This document shows, piece after piece, positions 9,315 to 19,037 of a stretch of DNA of 64,000 nt. The notes under the pieces were generated by a model that saw only the letters and a list, made by a program, of their open reading frames with translations, was not told where the DNA came from and made no database searches. The position numbers and the translations under genes are program-made. How positions within the stretch are numbered: position 1 is the stretch's first letter; each line of letters starts with the position of its first letter. The stretch covers positions 124,001-188,000 of the forward strand of contig JACKAQ010000002.1 in assembly GCA_020634975.1 (NCBI GenBank). The letters run 5' to 3'. This stretch comes from JACKAQ01 sp020634975 [NCBI: Calditrichia bacterium]. GTDB lineage: Bacteria; Calditrichota; Calditrichia; RBG-13-44-9.

Positions 9315-11459
9315 TCATCTGTTGGGATTCACCCGGCAGGAAATGACCGTTCCAATCCAGCCGACCAGATTCAATCCGGTATTCCAGATCAGCATTATAA
9401 GCCAGCCCCATGCCCAAACACATGCACCGATGATAAATTCCAGCCAACTGACCACCAGTTGCACTAACCCCAAACTACCGACTTCGAAAAATATTTTGCA
9501 CATCGACGGACGGCAGGCCACAATCCACCAGATAAATACGCCAACGCCCGCGCCGAACAGCAAAAGACCGATCGGTACCAATTTTAATGCACAGAATGGG
9601 CAAGTGCCGAAGTAAAGAAATATAAAACCTGCACTGATGAGCACTTGCCAGAGGAGCACCATCCAATCATCGCACCATGTTGGGCGGCAACACCACCACC
9701 AAAAGAGTAAAATGGCGATGGTGATCAGAATGGCGATGACCAGAACAACTGGCGCGACCCACACTGCAATTGCAGCCCAGCCCGCGGTTTGGGGGATCAA
9801 CGGATTGACGACCACTTTTGCACAAATCCAGACGGCTGCTGCCATCGCCGAGATAGTTGCGAAAAATATGATTGCCAATCGCAACAGCCAGCAGTCGATG
9901 CAAAATGTATCTGTCCGGCAACCGCGGAGGGTTACGCTGGCCGAACGATCCGGGCAGTTGGGATCGGCGTTTGCGGCCGTAACGGTAACGGTGGTGCTGG
10001 GCGGCGTGGTTCTCAAAAAGCAGCATCCGCCGATGGCAGAACCATCGAAAGTGATGGTTGCCTGTGTGCCGTTGCCGAGTGGGGTTGCACCGGCAGACCA
10101 TTGTAAATCCACATTTTCCAAATCACCGCCGGTTGCTTCCAGAAAATAGACCCCGGAATTTACGCAGCCTACGGTATTCACCGTATTTCCCGCGGTATCG
10201 GTAACGGTGATGCCGAGCGCTTCGTCCGGGCAGTCGCAGGCAACCAATGTAATTGCGTCGCTTAAAACCGGGCAGCCGTCGATCAGTACTGCCACGCTGA
10301 TTTCCACAACTTCGCCTTCAGACAAATCGTAGCTAAACTCTGTTGTGGTGAATCCGGGTTGCAGAACGCCATCAACACTCCACGAAATTTGCATTTCCGG
10401 AGCATCCGGTTCAACCAGCACAATTGAGTATTTTGTTGCGGGAATGCAATCTTCGGTATCAATATCGATGGTGTTGCCAAGAGGATCGAGCACTGCCAAA
10501 CGGGCGCGATCCGGGCAGCGTTGGCAACCGCTGAGCACCACGCTGTCTGCCAACGGGGGGCAATCCGGAGCGACGACCGCCACATTTATTTCCAGCGATT
10601 GCCCGGCAGAAACACTCACATCCAGTGTGCTGCCGGTTTGTCCTTGCTGCAACGTACCGTTAATCGTCCACGAAAACGTCAGGTTTGATCCGGACGGCTG
10701 AACCACTTTTACTGAATAATTTCCCGGGTCCAGACATGCCAATTGATCGATGTCAACGGTGTTGCCCAGCGCATCGCGGACTTCTGTTGATATCTGATCC
10801 GGACACGGCTCGGACGGACAATGGGGCAAATTCACCGTAACTTGCCCGGGCGGGCAGCCCTGCGGAAACACAATTCTGAACTCTGCAACATAACTCAGAT
10901 TGTTTGGATCACTCGCGTCGTATTCGTGGGCGATATCCACCGGGTTTGCGCTAAAAACTTCGGACGATGAATTTTCGCCATCGCCGAAATCCCATTCATA
11001 AATGGTAGGGGTTGGCGCATTATTTACCGTCGCACGAAGCGAAACCAATCGTTTGCCATCGTTGGCGCAATTTTGTGAAATAGACAGTATTTCAACATTT
11101 ACGGAGGGACACGGGTCGGTATCTGCCCGGCAGGTCAGCCCGTCGAACGCCTCACTGTTGCCACATGTCGGTTCATCGCAGCAAAATGCTTCCACCACCA
11201 GTTTTTCGACGTTGCTGCAGGCAAAATCTCCGGTGGTAAAATCGCCGTTTGCGGCGTCGAACAGAATAATCCATTCACCGTTTGGATTGATATTTTCGGT
11301 TTCCAACACCGATGTTTCGGTGCCATTCAGTGTATTGATGACCTTCACACAAATTTTTTGGCAATCCGTTACAGTGCCGGTAACCTCAAGTTTTGAGGGT
11401 GGCTGCCCGGATCCCGGAACAATTCCGGAAATACCGGAAATGATTATCTGACATGCCAT
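9315..11459 (-). CDS. Cysteine-rich PKD-like repeat protein with C-terminal multi-pass membrane domain, unknown function
   Basis: A 714-residue protein with no recognisable N-terminal signal peptide (it begins MACQIIISGISG). Residues about 115-220 include a PKD-like domain with the hallmark YEWDFGDGE. Three or four related ~90-residue modules follow, each opening with a CPD/CPDxA stretch, then D-x-x-GNT and a later Cys, and each predicted as a beta sandwich. The last ~185 residues contain about five or six strongly hydrophobic, Trp- and Cys-rich segments. The ATG follows AAGGGGAAT. It stands alone and is convergent with tkt. I do not recognise a characterised homologue. An envelope-spanning adhesin or sensor is possible, but the order (soluble repeats first, helices last, no signal) is unusual. 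Confidence 0.75.
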   Translation of the reverse strand: MACQIIISGISGIVPGSGQPPSKLEVTGTVTDCQKICVKVINTLNGTETSVLETENINPNGEWIILFDAANGDFTTGDFACSNVEKLVVEAFCCDEPTCGNSEAFDGLTCRADTDPCPSVNVEILSISQNCANDGKRLVSLRATVNNAPTPTIYEWDFGDGENSSSEVFSANPVDIAHEYDASDPNNLSYVAEFRIVFPQGCPPGQVTVNLPHCPSEPCPDQISTEVRDALGNTVDIDQLACLDPGNYSVKVVQPSGSNLTFSWTINGTLQQGQTGSTLDVSVSAGQSLEINVAVVAPDCPPLADSVVLSGCQRCPDRARLAVLDPLGNTIDIDTEDCIPATKYSIVLVEPDAPEMQISWSVDGVLQPGFTTTEFSYDLSEGEVVEISVAVLIDGCPVLSDAITLVACDCPDEALGITVTDTAGNTVNTVGCVNSGVYFLEATGGDLENVDLQWSAGATPLGNGTQATITFDGSAIGGCCFLRTTPPSTTVTVTAANADPNCPDRSASVTLRGCRTDTFCIDCWLLRLAIIFFATISAMAAAVWICAKVVVNPLIPQTAGWAAIAVWVAPVVLVIAILITIAILLFWWWCCRPTWCDDWMVLLWQVLISAGFIFLYFGTCPFCALKLVPIGLLLFGAGVGVFIWWIVACRPSMCKIFFEVGSLGLVQLVVSWLEFIIGACVWAWGWLIMLIWNTGLNLVGWIGTVISCRVNPNR

Positions 11460-11845
11460 ATTATTCCCCTTTATGGGTTGAATAGTGTGGAATAGTATTT
11501 AATGTAAATGATCTAACTTAGAAATAATTTGAAGTGCAAGCGGTTCGCGAATAATGAGAATAGCAAAATGAAATGTATTTTTTAGATGCCGAATAAAATA
11601 TGAATATATTATGAAAAATCCAACGTTTGCGCCCGACAATTTTGTATGAAAATTTGCGAAGCCAATTTGCCGTTTCGTAAACCTGTGAGCCTACAAATGC
11701 CGTTCGCTGACGATTCTTCCGGTAAATTTTACAAAAATAAAATGTAAATTTAACCATTTTGTGACGAATGTTTTTTGTTGTCTCTGAAATTCTGTTTTAA
11801 ATTATGTGTAATTTTTTTTCAACCAATTTTAATTAAGGGTATTCA
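11460..11845. other. AT-rich intergenic region between divergent genes
   Basis: It separates the divergent PKD membrane protein gene and the lipoprotein gene, so promoters for both should lie here. No repeat, hairpin or convincing ORF was seen. A 79-codon minus-strand frame at 11518-11757 has no recognisable features and is probably chance. Confidence 0.5.
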
Positions 11846-12301
11846 TTGAAATACGTAAATGCATTTATTCTGATGGTGTTTTTTGGCACGGTCGCATGCC
11901 AAAAAACGGATAAAACCGCAGAGCATTCTCAAATGCAATCTGCAGATTCGGCGGTTGTTTACCAAGCACCCGTTGTTGCCGAAAATATCCCTCCCGGACA
12001 ATGCCGTTTGGTTGGCAAAGTTGTTGAAACGGGTAATCCTGTGATTATTGCAGTGGAAAAAATTATCGGATACGGTTCCGGATTCAATGTACCGATTGCC
12101 GTTGGCAACCAAATTCCGGTTGAATTTGCCCAAAACGGAACGGGCAGTTCCGACACGGTTTCCCAACCATCGCTTCCCTCCGAAAATTTGCAACCCGGTG
12201 ATTTGATTCGCACAGATATTCGTCGAAAAACGGATTCTTTCGATCAGCTCAACCGCCAGTTGATTGTTTTTATCGCTTATCAATTCGAAAAAATACAGTG
12301 A
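11846..12301 (+). CDS. Small lipoprotein, unknown function
   Basis: A 151-residue protein beginning MKYVNAFILMVFFGTVACQK. The hydrophobic stretch ends in the lipobox-like TVAC, so Cys18 should be lipidated by Lgt and cleaved by LspA (an lspA gene is at 62827). The mature part is hydrophilic and then probably beta-rich (CRLVGKVVETGNPVIIAVEK, later LQPGDLIRTDIR). No domain is recognised. The TTG start follows AAGGGT. It lies 64 bases upstream of the large BNR/PKD gene on the same strand and may be co-transcribed with it. Confidence 0.7.
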   Translation: MKYVNAFILMVFFGTVACQKTDKTAEHSQMQSADSAVVYQAPVVAENIPPGQCRLVGKVVETGNPVIIAVEKIIGYGSGFNVPIAVGNQIPVEFAQNGTGSSDTVSQPSLPSENLQPGDLIRTDIRRKTDSFDQLNRQLIVFIAYQFEKIQ

Positions 12302-12365
12302 TTGTTGAAAATATTAAAATTAGATACTTATTCATTTATGTTGATTCACAATGGAGGTAATTTTA

Positions 12366-15300
12366 ATGAAATTAACAGTTTATAAACGATTGCTTTTTGC
12401 GCTACCCGTTGTCCTTGTGTTGATTGCAGCGGCAATATTTTTTACAACAGAACGGCGGGTTGCTCTTAACGAAGTCGATTTTAGCAACCGGCCACGGGTG
12501 CGATCATCATTTTCGCCCAAAAATCCGGATGACGCGCAATCCCGGACAAGCTTTGAATTCAACCGTTTCAAAAACCCGGTGACCGGCGAAATTCCAGCCA
12601 ACATCCGCCAAAAAGAATTAGCGTTTGTGCGTAACTTAACCCAACAGCAACAATTGCAAAACAGCAACATTACCTATTCCGCTAATTGGGAATTGCGCGG
12701 TCCGAAAAACGTTGGCGGTAGAACCCGGGCATTGGCAATCGATCTCAATTTTAACGGATCGACCAACCGGCGGATTTTGGCCGGCGGAATTTCAGGTGGC
12801 GTTTATTTATCAGAAGATGACGGTGCAACCTGGAGTTTGCGCACCAGTTTGAGTTCGCACGCGAGTGTTACCTGCATTGCGCAGGACCCCACAAATCGCA
12901 GTGTGTGGTATTACGGCACCGGCGAAGCCGTCGGGAATTCGGCTGCCGGTGGCGGCAATTTTGCTTATTGGGGGCACGGTATTTTCAAATCCACCGACAA
13001 CGGCAACAGTTGGTCGCAGTTGCCCAGCACGATAAACAATAACGATCCGCACAATTTTGATCAATTTTTTGATCTGGTTTACAACGTTGTCGTTAGCCCC
13101 ACAAATAGCAATATTTTTGCCGCAACGTATGGCGCCATTTTCCGCTCGACGGATGGCGGCAATAGCTGGACACCGGTTCTCGGCAGACAACAATCGCCAT
13201 TTAATTTTAGCACGGACGTAGCCGTTGCCAGCAATGGCGATGTGTATGCCGTTATGGGTAAACATGGCGCGCAAATTACGGAATATGGTGTGTACCGCTC
13301 CACCGATAACGGCGCCAATTGGACGCAAATTAACCCGTCGGGATTAAATGCAGATCCGCAACGGATGGTTGTGAACACCGCACCGTCAGATGCAAATACG
13401 GTGTATGTTTTGTTGCAGGTTGGCAATGGCTCCACTGCTGCGGAGCATCAATTATTCAAATACAACGCGGGTTCGAACAGTTGGACAAACCTCAGCTCTA
13501 CGCTGCCAAACTTCGCGGATCTCGGTAAATTTGATTCGCAGGGCGGTTACGATTTGTATGTTAAAGTGAAACCGGATAATCCGAACACTTTCTGGCTCGG
13601 TGCTACCAACCTGTATCGAACCACCAACGGCGGACAATCTTATGATTGGGTTGGCGGTTATCACCAAACCGATTTTCTCTATCAAAATCACCATCCGGAT
13701 AACCATTCGATGTCGTTTTATCCGAACAATGTCAATGCGCTTATTTCCGGGCACGACGGTGGTTTGTCGAAAGCGAGCAATGCGCTGGAATCGCCGCAAA
13801 CCTGGACATCGCTCAACAATGGCTATCTGACATCGCAGTTTTATGCGACATCTGTAGACCCGAATCCCGGTGGCGTAAACATGTTGGGCGGCTTGCAGGA
13901 CAACGGCAGTTGGCTGCTGGAGTCCAACGCACCCAATACCGATTGGGTGAATGTGTTCAGCGGCGACGGTGCGTATAACGCCATTGCTCCCGGCGGTTTC
14001 CCATTTTATGTCTCCTCCCAAAGCGGGAATGTGGTTCGGGTAACGATCAGCGGTAACCAGGCCGTTTATTCGCTGGTGAAACCGGCAAATGCTCAGAATT
14101 TCCTGTTCATCACTCCGTTTTTGCTCGACCCGAACGATCACAAAGTAATGTATATGGCTGAAGGCGGGCAGGTATGGCGAAACAGCAATCTCGATGGCAT
14201 TCCGTCCGGAAACGGAAACCCGACATCGGTGAACTGGACAGCGTTGACCGGCTCAGCTGTCGCCAATTCACAGGTTACGACAATCGCGGTTGCCAAAACT
14301 CCGGCAAACCGGTTGTATTTTGGCGCAACCAATTATCAATCGACAACAGTTTTAAAACGGGTAGATAACGCCGCGAGCAATCCCGCCGGAACGGTTATTA
14401 CGCCCGGCGTTACCCAGGGTGCGTATCCGTCCTGCATTGCTGTGAATCCCAATAATGGCGATGAAATTATCGCAGTTTTCTCCAGCTACGGTGTTGAGGG
14501 ACTGTGGTATTCGTCGAACGCGGGAGCATCGTGGACAAATATTGACGGCAATTTGAGCGGGCAAAGCTCGCCATGCAGACGCTGGGCGAGCATCGTGCCA
14601 ACTTCGTCCGGAACGGTTTATTTTATCGCGACCAGCGCCGGTGTTTACTCGACGACATCCGTTTCCGGCAATGTGAGTTGGCAACAGGAAGGTACTGCCC
14701 TGATCGGCAACGTACCAACCGATATGCTGGTTTCCCGTCCTGCAGACGGTTTGATTCTTGCTGCAACGCACGGACGCGGTGTGTATTCCGCGACTGTCGG
14801 CAGTGGGGGCAGTCCGGCAATTGCCAATGTAAACGTAAGCCAGGTGAACATCGAATTGCAGCCAAACCAAACGCGTTCCAGAAGTTTTCAGTTGAGTAAT
14901 GTTGGCGGTCAGCCGTTGAGTTACTCCATTTCGGTGAGCGGTTTGGGCAATGCGGATAAAGGCGGTTTTCGGAACATGCTTTCCGAAAATTCGAAAATCG
15001 ATAACAATTCGCCGCGCGCTTTTCCGCCAAAAAAACGTCCGGCGCAACTGCAACGGGTTTCTGCTGCCGGGGAAGTGGGGCAGCAGGGTGCATTTTCGCC
15101 GCAAACGCCGTTGATCGATGTGCTGTATCTCGACGATGGAAATGCGACGTCCGATGATTTTATCGGGACCAACGATTTTGTCGATTTCTATTGGGCAACT
15201 GAATACAACCTGACCAGCGGCTTCCAACTAGAGCAAATCGATTTTTACATGCGCACGGAAGGGTTGTTTTCCAACCTCGTTTATGTAGGTGTTTACAGCG

Positions 15301-16352
15301 ATTTAAACGGCGCTGCGCTCGAAGAAGGGCTCCTGAATTTCAACACTGCGCCAAGTGGCGGATGGTTTACCGTAACACTAACGCCGGGCATCCAGTTTAA
15401 CGCAGGGAGCACCTTTTATTTGGTTGTTGGTGCGGATGGGCTGATCAGCTTCCCCGCCGGTGCGGATGTGGATGCAACCATACCAAACAAAAGTTACTAT
15501 CTCGATAATACCAGTTTTACCTGGCAAAACCTGAATACCGTTGGCGGATTTGAAAACGGTGCCTTTTTAGTCCGGGCGCTCGGGACGATCTCCGGTGGCG
15601 GAAATACGCCGCCCAACGCAGTTGCATCTGTGCCAACAACCGGCAACACAAATCAGGCAATCACGTTTGATGGCTCCGGATCGAACGATACCGACGGGAC
15701 AATCAGCCAATATTCATGGAATTTTGGGGATGGCACAAACGGCAGCCAGGCCGTTACATCGCACACCTATTCGCAGCCGAATACCTACACCTGGACGCTG
15801 ACCGTCACCGATGACGATGGCGCAACCGATCAGGCAACCGGGCAAATTACCATTTCCAACACAACCACAACACGATTGACAGTTACGCCCAGTTCAGGCT
15901 CCGTTGCGGCGGGCGGCAGCCAAACTATTGTCGCGAATTACGACGCCACCAATCAGCCGGAAGGCACTTACACCGGACAAATTTCCATCACTACCAACGG
16001 CGGGAATATCTCGTTGCCTGTAACGGTTTTGGTGAGCAATCTGGTGGGTATCGATGATGATGCAGCGCAGCCGGAAGCGTTCGAATTGGCGCAAAACTAT
16101 CCCAACCCGTTTAATCCGGCTACGACTATTCGTTACAAACTTGGTGCGGCATCGCCGGTATCGTTAAAAATTTACGATATGCTCGGTCGGGAGATCAAAA
16201 CATTGGTTGCAAACTCGCAGCCGGCCGGCAGCTACGAAATTGTTTGGGACGGCACAAATGCCCGAAACCAGCCGGTGCCTAGTGGCGTTTATTTGTATCG
16301 ACTGAAAGCTGAAAATTTTTCTGAACAACGGAAGATGATTTTGTCAAAATAA
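12366..16352 (+). CDS. Secreted sortilin/BNR-repeat beta-propeller protein with PKD and C-terminal sorting domain
   Basis: A 1328-residue exported protein. Residues about 1-30 form a signal or anchor segment. Roughly residues 100-800 contain many Asp-box (BNR) repeats such as STDNGNSWSQLP and STDGGNSWTPV, as in VPS10/sortilin-type propellers and exo-acting glycosidases. Downstream are abnormal-spindle/choice-of-anchor-like beta domains, a PKD domain (SWNFGDGTNGSQ) near residue 1110, another Ig-like segment and a C-terminal YPNPFNPATTIRYKL sorting domain. The ATG at 12366 is preferred over the one at 12351 because GGAGGT at 12353-12358 is the ribosome site and overlaps the upstream ATG. No catalytic residues for a glycosidase can be assigned. 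Confidence 0.85.
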   Translation: MKLTVYKRLLFALPVVLVLIAAAIFFTTERRVALNEVDFSNRPRVRSSFSPKNPDDAQSRTSFEFNRFKNPVTGEIPANIRQKELAFVRNLTQQQQLQNSNITYSANWELRGPKNVGGRTRALAIDLNFNGSTNRRILAGGISGGVYLSEDDGATWSLRTSLSSHASVTCIAQDPTNRSVWYYGTGEAVGNSAAGGGNFAYWGHGIFKSTDNGNSWSQLPSTINNNDPHNFDQFFDLVYNVVVSPTNSNIFAATYGAIFRSTDGGNSWTPVLGRQQSPFNFSTDVAVASNGDVYAVMGKHGAQITEYGVYRSTDNGANWTQINPSGLNADPQRMVVNTAPSDANTVYVLLQVGNGSTAAEHQLFKYNAGSNSWTNLSSTLPNFADLGKFDSQGGYDLYVKVKPDNPNTFWLGATNLYRTTNGGQSYDWVGGYHQTDFLYQNHHPDNHSMSFYPNNVNALISGHDGGLSKASNALESPQTWTSLNNGYLTSQFYATSVDPNPGGVNMLGGLQDNGSWLLESNAPNTDWVNVFSGDGAYNAIAPGGFPFYVSSQSGNVVRVTISGNQAVYSLVKPANAQNFLFITPFLLDPNDHKVMYMAEGGQVWRNSNLDGIPSGNGNPTSVNWTALTGSAVANSQVTTIAVAKTPANRLYFGATNYQSTTVLKRVDNAASNPAGTVITPGVTQGAYPSCIAVNPNNGDEIIAVFSSYGVEGLWYSSNAGASWTNIDGNLSGQSSPCRRWASIVPTSSGTVYFIATSAGVYSTTSVSGNVSWQQEGTALIGNVPTDMLVSRPADGLILAATHGRGVYSATVGSGGSPAIANVNVSQVNIELQPNQTRSRSFQLSNVGGQPLSYSISVSGLGNADKGGFRNMLSENSKIDNNSPRAFPPKKRPAQLQRVSAAGEVGQQGAFSPQTPLIDVLYLDDGNATSDDFIGTNDFVDFYWATEYNLTSGFQLEQIDFYMRTEGLFSNLVYVGVYSDLNGAALEEGLLNFNTAPSGGWFTVTLTPGIQFNAGSTFYLVVGADGLISFPAGADVDATIPNKSYYLDNTSFTWQNLNTVGGFENGAFLVRALGTISGGGNTPPNAVASVPTTGNTNQAITFDGSGSNDTDGTISQYSWNFGDGTNGSQAVTSHTYSQPNTYTWTLTVTDDDGATDQATGQITISNTTTTRLTVTPSSGSVAAGGSQTIVANYDATNQPEGTYTGQISITTNGGNISLPVTVLVSNLVGIDDDAAQPEAFELAQNYPNPFNPATTIRYKLGAASPVSLKIYDMLGREIKTLVANSQPAGSYEIVWDGTNARNQPVPSGVYLYRLKAENFSEQRKMILSK

Positions 16353-16380
16353 TTTCACAAATCACCACATTTCATTTGAT

Positions 16381-16408
16381 AAGGCTGCGTTCGCGCAGCC
16401 TTTTTTTT
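16381..16408 (+). terminator. Rho-independent terminator after the BNR/PKD gene
   Basis: AAGGCTGCG-TTCG-CGCAGCCTT followed by TTTTTT, a tetraloop hairpin 28 bases after the stop. Confidence 0.9.
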
Positions 16409-16577
16409 ATTTCAGAATGATGCGCCTGGTATTTCAATTTGATAATCCAGTTCTTGTGAAAATTATCCAAGTTGCTGTTTTTGTTGGATTTGAGAAAACA
16501 CGAACTGTGTGGCACAGTTGTTGAACTTTATTGTTCGAATTACGGATCAAATTCTCAAATCGATAAAAGGAGTAACA

Positions 16578-17144
16578 ATGCAAGTTGAACAATTTCAAGC
16601 AATTATCATCGGCTCGGGGCAGGGTGGGGGACCGCTAGCAACGGATTTGGCAGAAGCCGGATGGAAAACCGCCCTCATTGAAAAAGGAAATCCCGGCGGA
16701 ACCTGCGTCAATCGCGGATGCACGCCCACCAAAACCGTTGCCGCCAGCGCACGGGTTGCTCATTTGGTCAGCCGTGCGGGCGAATTCGGTGTGCGAACCG
16801 GTCCGGTAGTTATCGATCTGCCAGCCATTCTCAATCGGAAAGATGACGTTGTCGAATTGTTTCGGAAGAGCGTTAAAAAATCGTTTAAAAATGTGGAAAA
16901 TTTGACCTTTATCAGCGGCGAAGCGCGGTTTACCGGCGAAACGCGCGGCAAAATGAAAGTGGTCATTGATGCGAAAACCGACTGCATTTTGGGGTGCGCA
17001 ATTCTGGCGCCGGAAGGCGGCGAGGTGATGTCTGCCCTGCAAATGGCGATGATGGGCGAACTGCCATACACCGAAATCCGTGATGGCGTTTTTGCTCACC
17101 CAACGATGACAGAATCGTTGAACAATCTGTTTGAAACGGTATAA
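16578..17144 (+). pseudogene. Pyridine nucleotide-disulfide oxidoreductase (mercuric reductase-like) with a large in-frame internal deletion
   Basis: The reading frame is open (188 residues) but the protein is only the two ends of a ~460-residue flavoprotein. Residues 1-120 are the FAD-binding start, with IIIGSGQGGGPLATDLAEAG and the redox-active GGTCVNRGCTPTK disulfide. Then ARFTGETRGKMKVVIDAKT joins straight into the C-terminal dimerisation domain (GCAILAPEGGEVMSALQMAM, FAHPTMTESL with the conserved His). The NAD(P)H domain and second FAD segment, about 270 residues, are missing. The ATG has AAAGGAG upstream. It sits next to oxidative-stress and metal-related genes. It is unlikely to be a working reductase, though a stable shortened protein cannot be excluded. 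Confidence 0.85.
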
Positions 17145-17247
17145 ACTTGGCGTTGCGGCAAAAACGCAGTAGGTTTAAGTAATTGATATTTCAATAGATA
17201 TATCGGCAGCAATTGATTTAAATATTTCAAAAATAGCATGGTGGAAA

Positions 17248-17913
17248 ATGCGAACCCTGATAATCGATATTTTGACAAACGTTCATTTTTTGCAATTCTG
17301 GCTGGTTATGGTTGTTGGATCGATGGCAACATTAATCCTCGATCTCACCACAAATAATTACCGATTGGGCGGATTGATGAAATGGGTTTGGGGATTTACA
17401 GTTTTGTATTCCGGTCCGTTTGGATTAGGGATTTACTTTTTTTCGGGTCGCCGGGAAATTAGTCATGATTCACTGTGGCGAAAGTCGTTTCGATCGGTTG
17501 CGCACTGCTATTCCGGCTGCGGCGCGGGTGAAATTGTTGGCGTTTTTATTGCAGCTGGTATTTTTTCGTTGAGCAATTGGTGGATCGCCGGAATTACTTT
17601 TGTTCTGGCATATGTTTCCGGATTTGCCTTCACCATCGGTCCGCTAATGCAGGATGGCGAACCCTTTCACCAGGCGTTGATGGATGCGCTTTTTAGCGAA
17701 ACAGCCAGCATTTCAGTCATGGAAATTAGTGCAATTTGTGTTGATTTGTGGCTGGCGCAGAATGCAACCATGGCTCAGCCGGCATTTTGGGCATCATTGG
17801 TATTTTCATTGAGTATCGGATTGTTCGCCGCATATCCGGTGAATGTTTTGTTGATCCATTTTGGGGTAAAAGAAGGCATGCACAACCCGAAACACATGGC
17901 ACACGCGCATTAA
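17248..17913 (+). CDS. DUF4396 membrane protein
   Basis: A 221-residue protein with about five or six hydrophobic segments. It has the family's conserved centre AHCYSGCGAGEIVG near residue 90 and GPLMQDGEPFHQALMDAL further on. DUF4396 proteins are uncharacterised multi-pass membrane proteins. The His/Cys pair in HCxxGC could bind a metal, which is inference. It lies 100 bases after the broken disulfide reductase gene and upstream of a convergent ferritin/SOD pair. The ATG at 17248 has no strong ribosome site. Confidence 0.8.
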   Translation: MRTLIIDILTNVHFLQFWLVMVVGSMATLILDLTTNNYRLGGLMKWVWGFTVLYSGPFGLGIYFFSGRREISHDSLWRKSFRSVAHCYSGCGAGEIVGVFIAAGIFSLSNWWIAGITFVLAYVSGFAFTIGPLMQDGEPFHQALMDALFSETASISVMEISAICVDLWLAQNATMAQPAFWASLVFSLSIGLFAAYPVNVLLIHFGVKEGMHNPKHMAHAH

Positions 17914-17924
17914 TCGCAATAAAA

Positions 17925-17954
17925 AAAGGGACGTGAAAAACTCCACATCCCTTT
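17925..17954. terminator. Hairpin terminator between convergent DUF4396 and ferritin genes
   Basis: AAAGGGA-c-GTG pairs with CAC-a-TCCCTTT (one mismatch), flanked by an A run on the left that gives a U tract for minus-strand transcripts. Confidence 0.65.
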
Positions 17955-17993
17955 AACTGATTAACGAATCAGCATCGATTGCTCTATCGTGGA

Positions 17994-18419
17994 TTAAAAT
18001 GGCCAATCTCTGAGCATGCGTTCTGTTTCTTCCGCATGTTTGGTTTCATCTTTTACAATATCTTCCAATTGGACCACTAAGCCTTTGTCGCCAAAGGCTT
18101 CTGCCTCTTTTGTCCGTTGTGTATAATCTGCGATGGCACATTTTTCGGCATTTAACACAGCTTTCAACATCTCTTTATTTAACTCAACCGCCGGAACTTC
18201 TCTGGGTTGGGTGACAGGTTTACCACCGAGTGCCACAATCTTATTTGCCAAAAATTCCGCATGTTGCTGTTCGTCAGTAACTTCATCCAGAAAAAATTGC
18301 GAGAGCTGTGGCCGATACGGTCCGGTGGTTTTTGCTGCGTATGTAATATATTGAATCATCGCGCTTAACTCACCGGCAAGATCCTGGTTTAAATTGTCGA
18401 TTAATTGTTGTTTATCCAT
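17994..18419 (-). CDS. Ferritin-like / bacterioferritin-related protein
   Basis: A 141-residue four-helix protein. It shows the di-iron glutamate/histidine pattern of the ferritin-like superfamily: ELSAMIQYITYA in helix 1, DEQQHAEFLANKI in helix 2, NAEKCAIADYTQR in helix 3 and DETKHAEETERML in helix 4. The two ExxH motifs are the clearest. It likely binds iron and consumes peroxide or oxygen, or stores iron. It follows the Cu/Zn SOD gene by 39 bases on the same strand, so both probably form one operon for oxidative stress. The ATG follows GGAAGTTAAG. Confidence 0.85.
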   Translation of the reverse strand: MDKQQLIDNLNQDLAGELSAMIQYITYAAKTTGPYRPQLSQFFLDEVTDEQQHAEFLANKIVALGGKPVTQPREVPAVELNKEMLKAVLNAEKCAIADYTQRTKEAEAFGDKGLVVQLEDIVKDETKHAEETERMLRDWPF

Positions 18420-18458
18420 AACTTAACTTCCTTTCCATTTAGAGAAAATTCGAGCTTT

Positions 18459-19037
18459 TTATTCAGAAGGTTTCACTTCCGGCTTGCTGATACCAATCGT
18501 TCCGCAGGCAACTCTCGCTCCGGCTGCACCGGTTGGTTGGGAGGTCATGTCGTCTTTATCGGCATGAACAATTACGCCCCGGCCAATAATGGAATGTTCA
18601 CCGTTCAATGCAATCTCTGAATCGATGTACATTTTATTTGCAACACCGTTTTCATCAGCGGTGATATTGCCTAAATCGCCAACATGGCGTGGGTCATCTG
18701 TGGGTCCGGCATGTTGGGCTTTTTCGGGATTATAGTGTCCGCCAGCCGATGTTCCATCGTCTGCGCTGCAATCACCAAATTCGTGGATATGAAAACCGTG
18801 ATCTCCAGGTGTTAACCCGGTCACGCTCACCACAACCTGAACTGCATCACCAACCTTTGTGAAAACAACTTTACCGGTCACGCCACTGTCATTTTTTGGG
18901 TAAAGCACTGCAACGGCTTCCAGTACATCTGCAGTTGCTTTTACTTCCGGCATCTCCATTTTTTCCTGCTGCTGTTGACAAGATAACACCACGATGCTGA
19001 GCAAACCGGTTAAGGCTAAGTGAACTAATTTCATCAT
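18459..19037 (-). CDS. sodC: Cu/Zn superoxide dismutase, lipoprotein form
   Basis: A 192-residue protein. The N terminus [20 protein letters not shown] has a lipobox (VLSC), so it is probably an envelope lipoprotein. The catalytic domain has [12 protein letters not shown] (copper histidines), [14 protein letters not shown] (zinc loop), HVGDLGNI and IVHADKDD (copper His), and the disulfide cysteines (GDCS, ARVACG). It dismutates superoxide to peroxide and oxygen in the periplasm. It is the first gene of a pair with the ferritin-like gene. GAGGAG lies just upstream of two adjacent ATGs, and spacing slightly favours the second (19034). Confidence 0.93.
   Translation of the reverse strand: MMKLVHLALTGLLSIVVLSCQQQQEKMEMPEVKATADVLEAVAVLYPKNDSGVTGKVVFTKVGDAVQVVVSVTGLTPGDHGFHIHEFGDCSADDGTSAGGHYNPEKAQHAGPTDDPRHVGDLGNITADENGVANKMYIDSEIALNGEHSIIGRGVIVHADKDDMTSQPTGAAGARVACGTIGISKPEVKPSE

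Noticed and set aside
11518-11757. 79-codon minus-strand ORF in the intergenic region
   Set aside because: AT-rich, no ribosome site, no recognisable features.
14352-15227. 291-codon ORF antisense to the BNR/PKD gene
   Set aside because: Antisense shadow within a clear secreted-protein gene.
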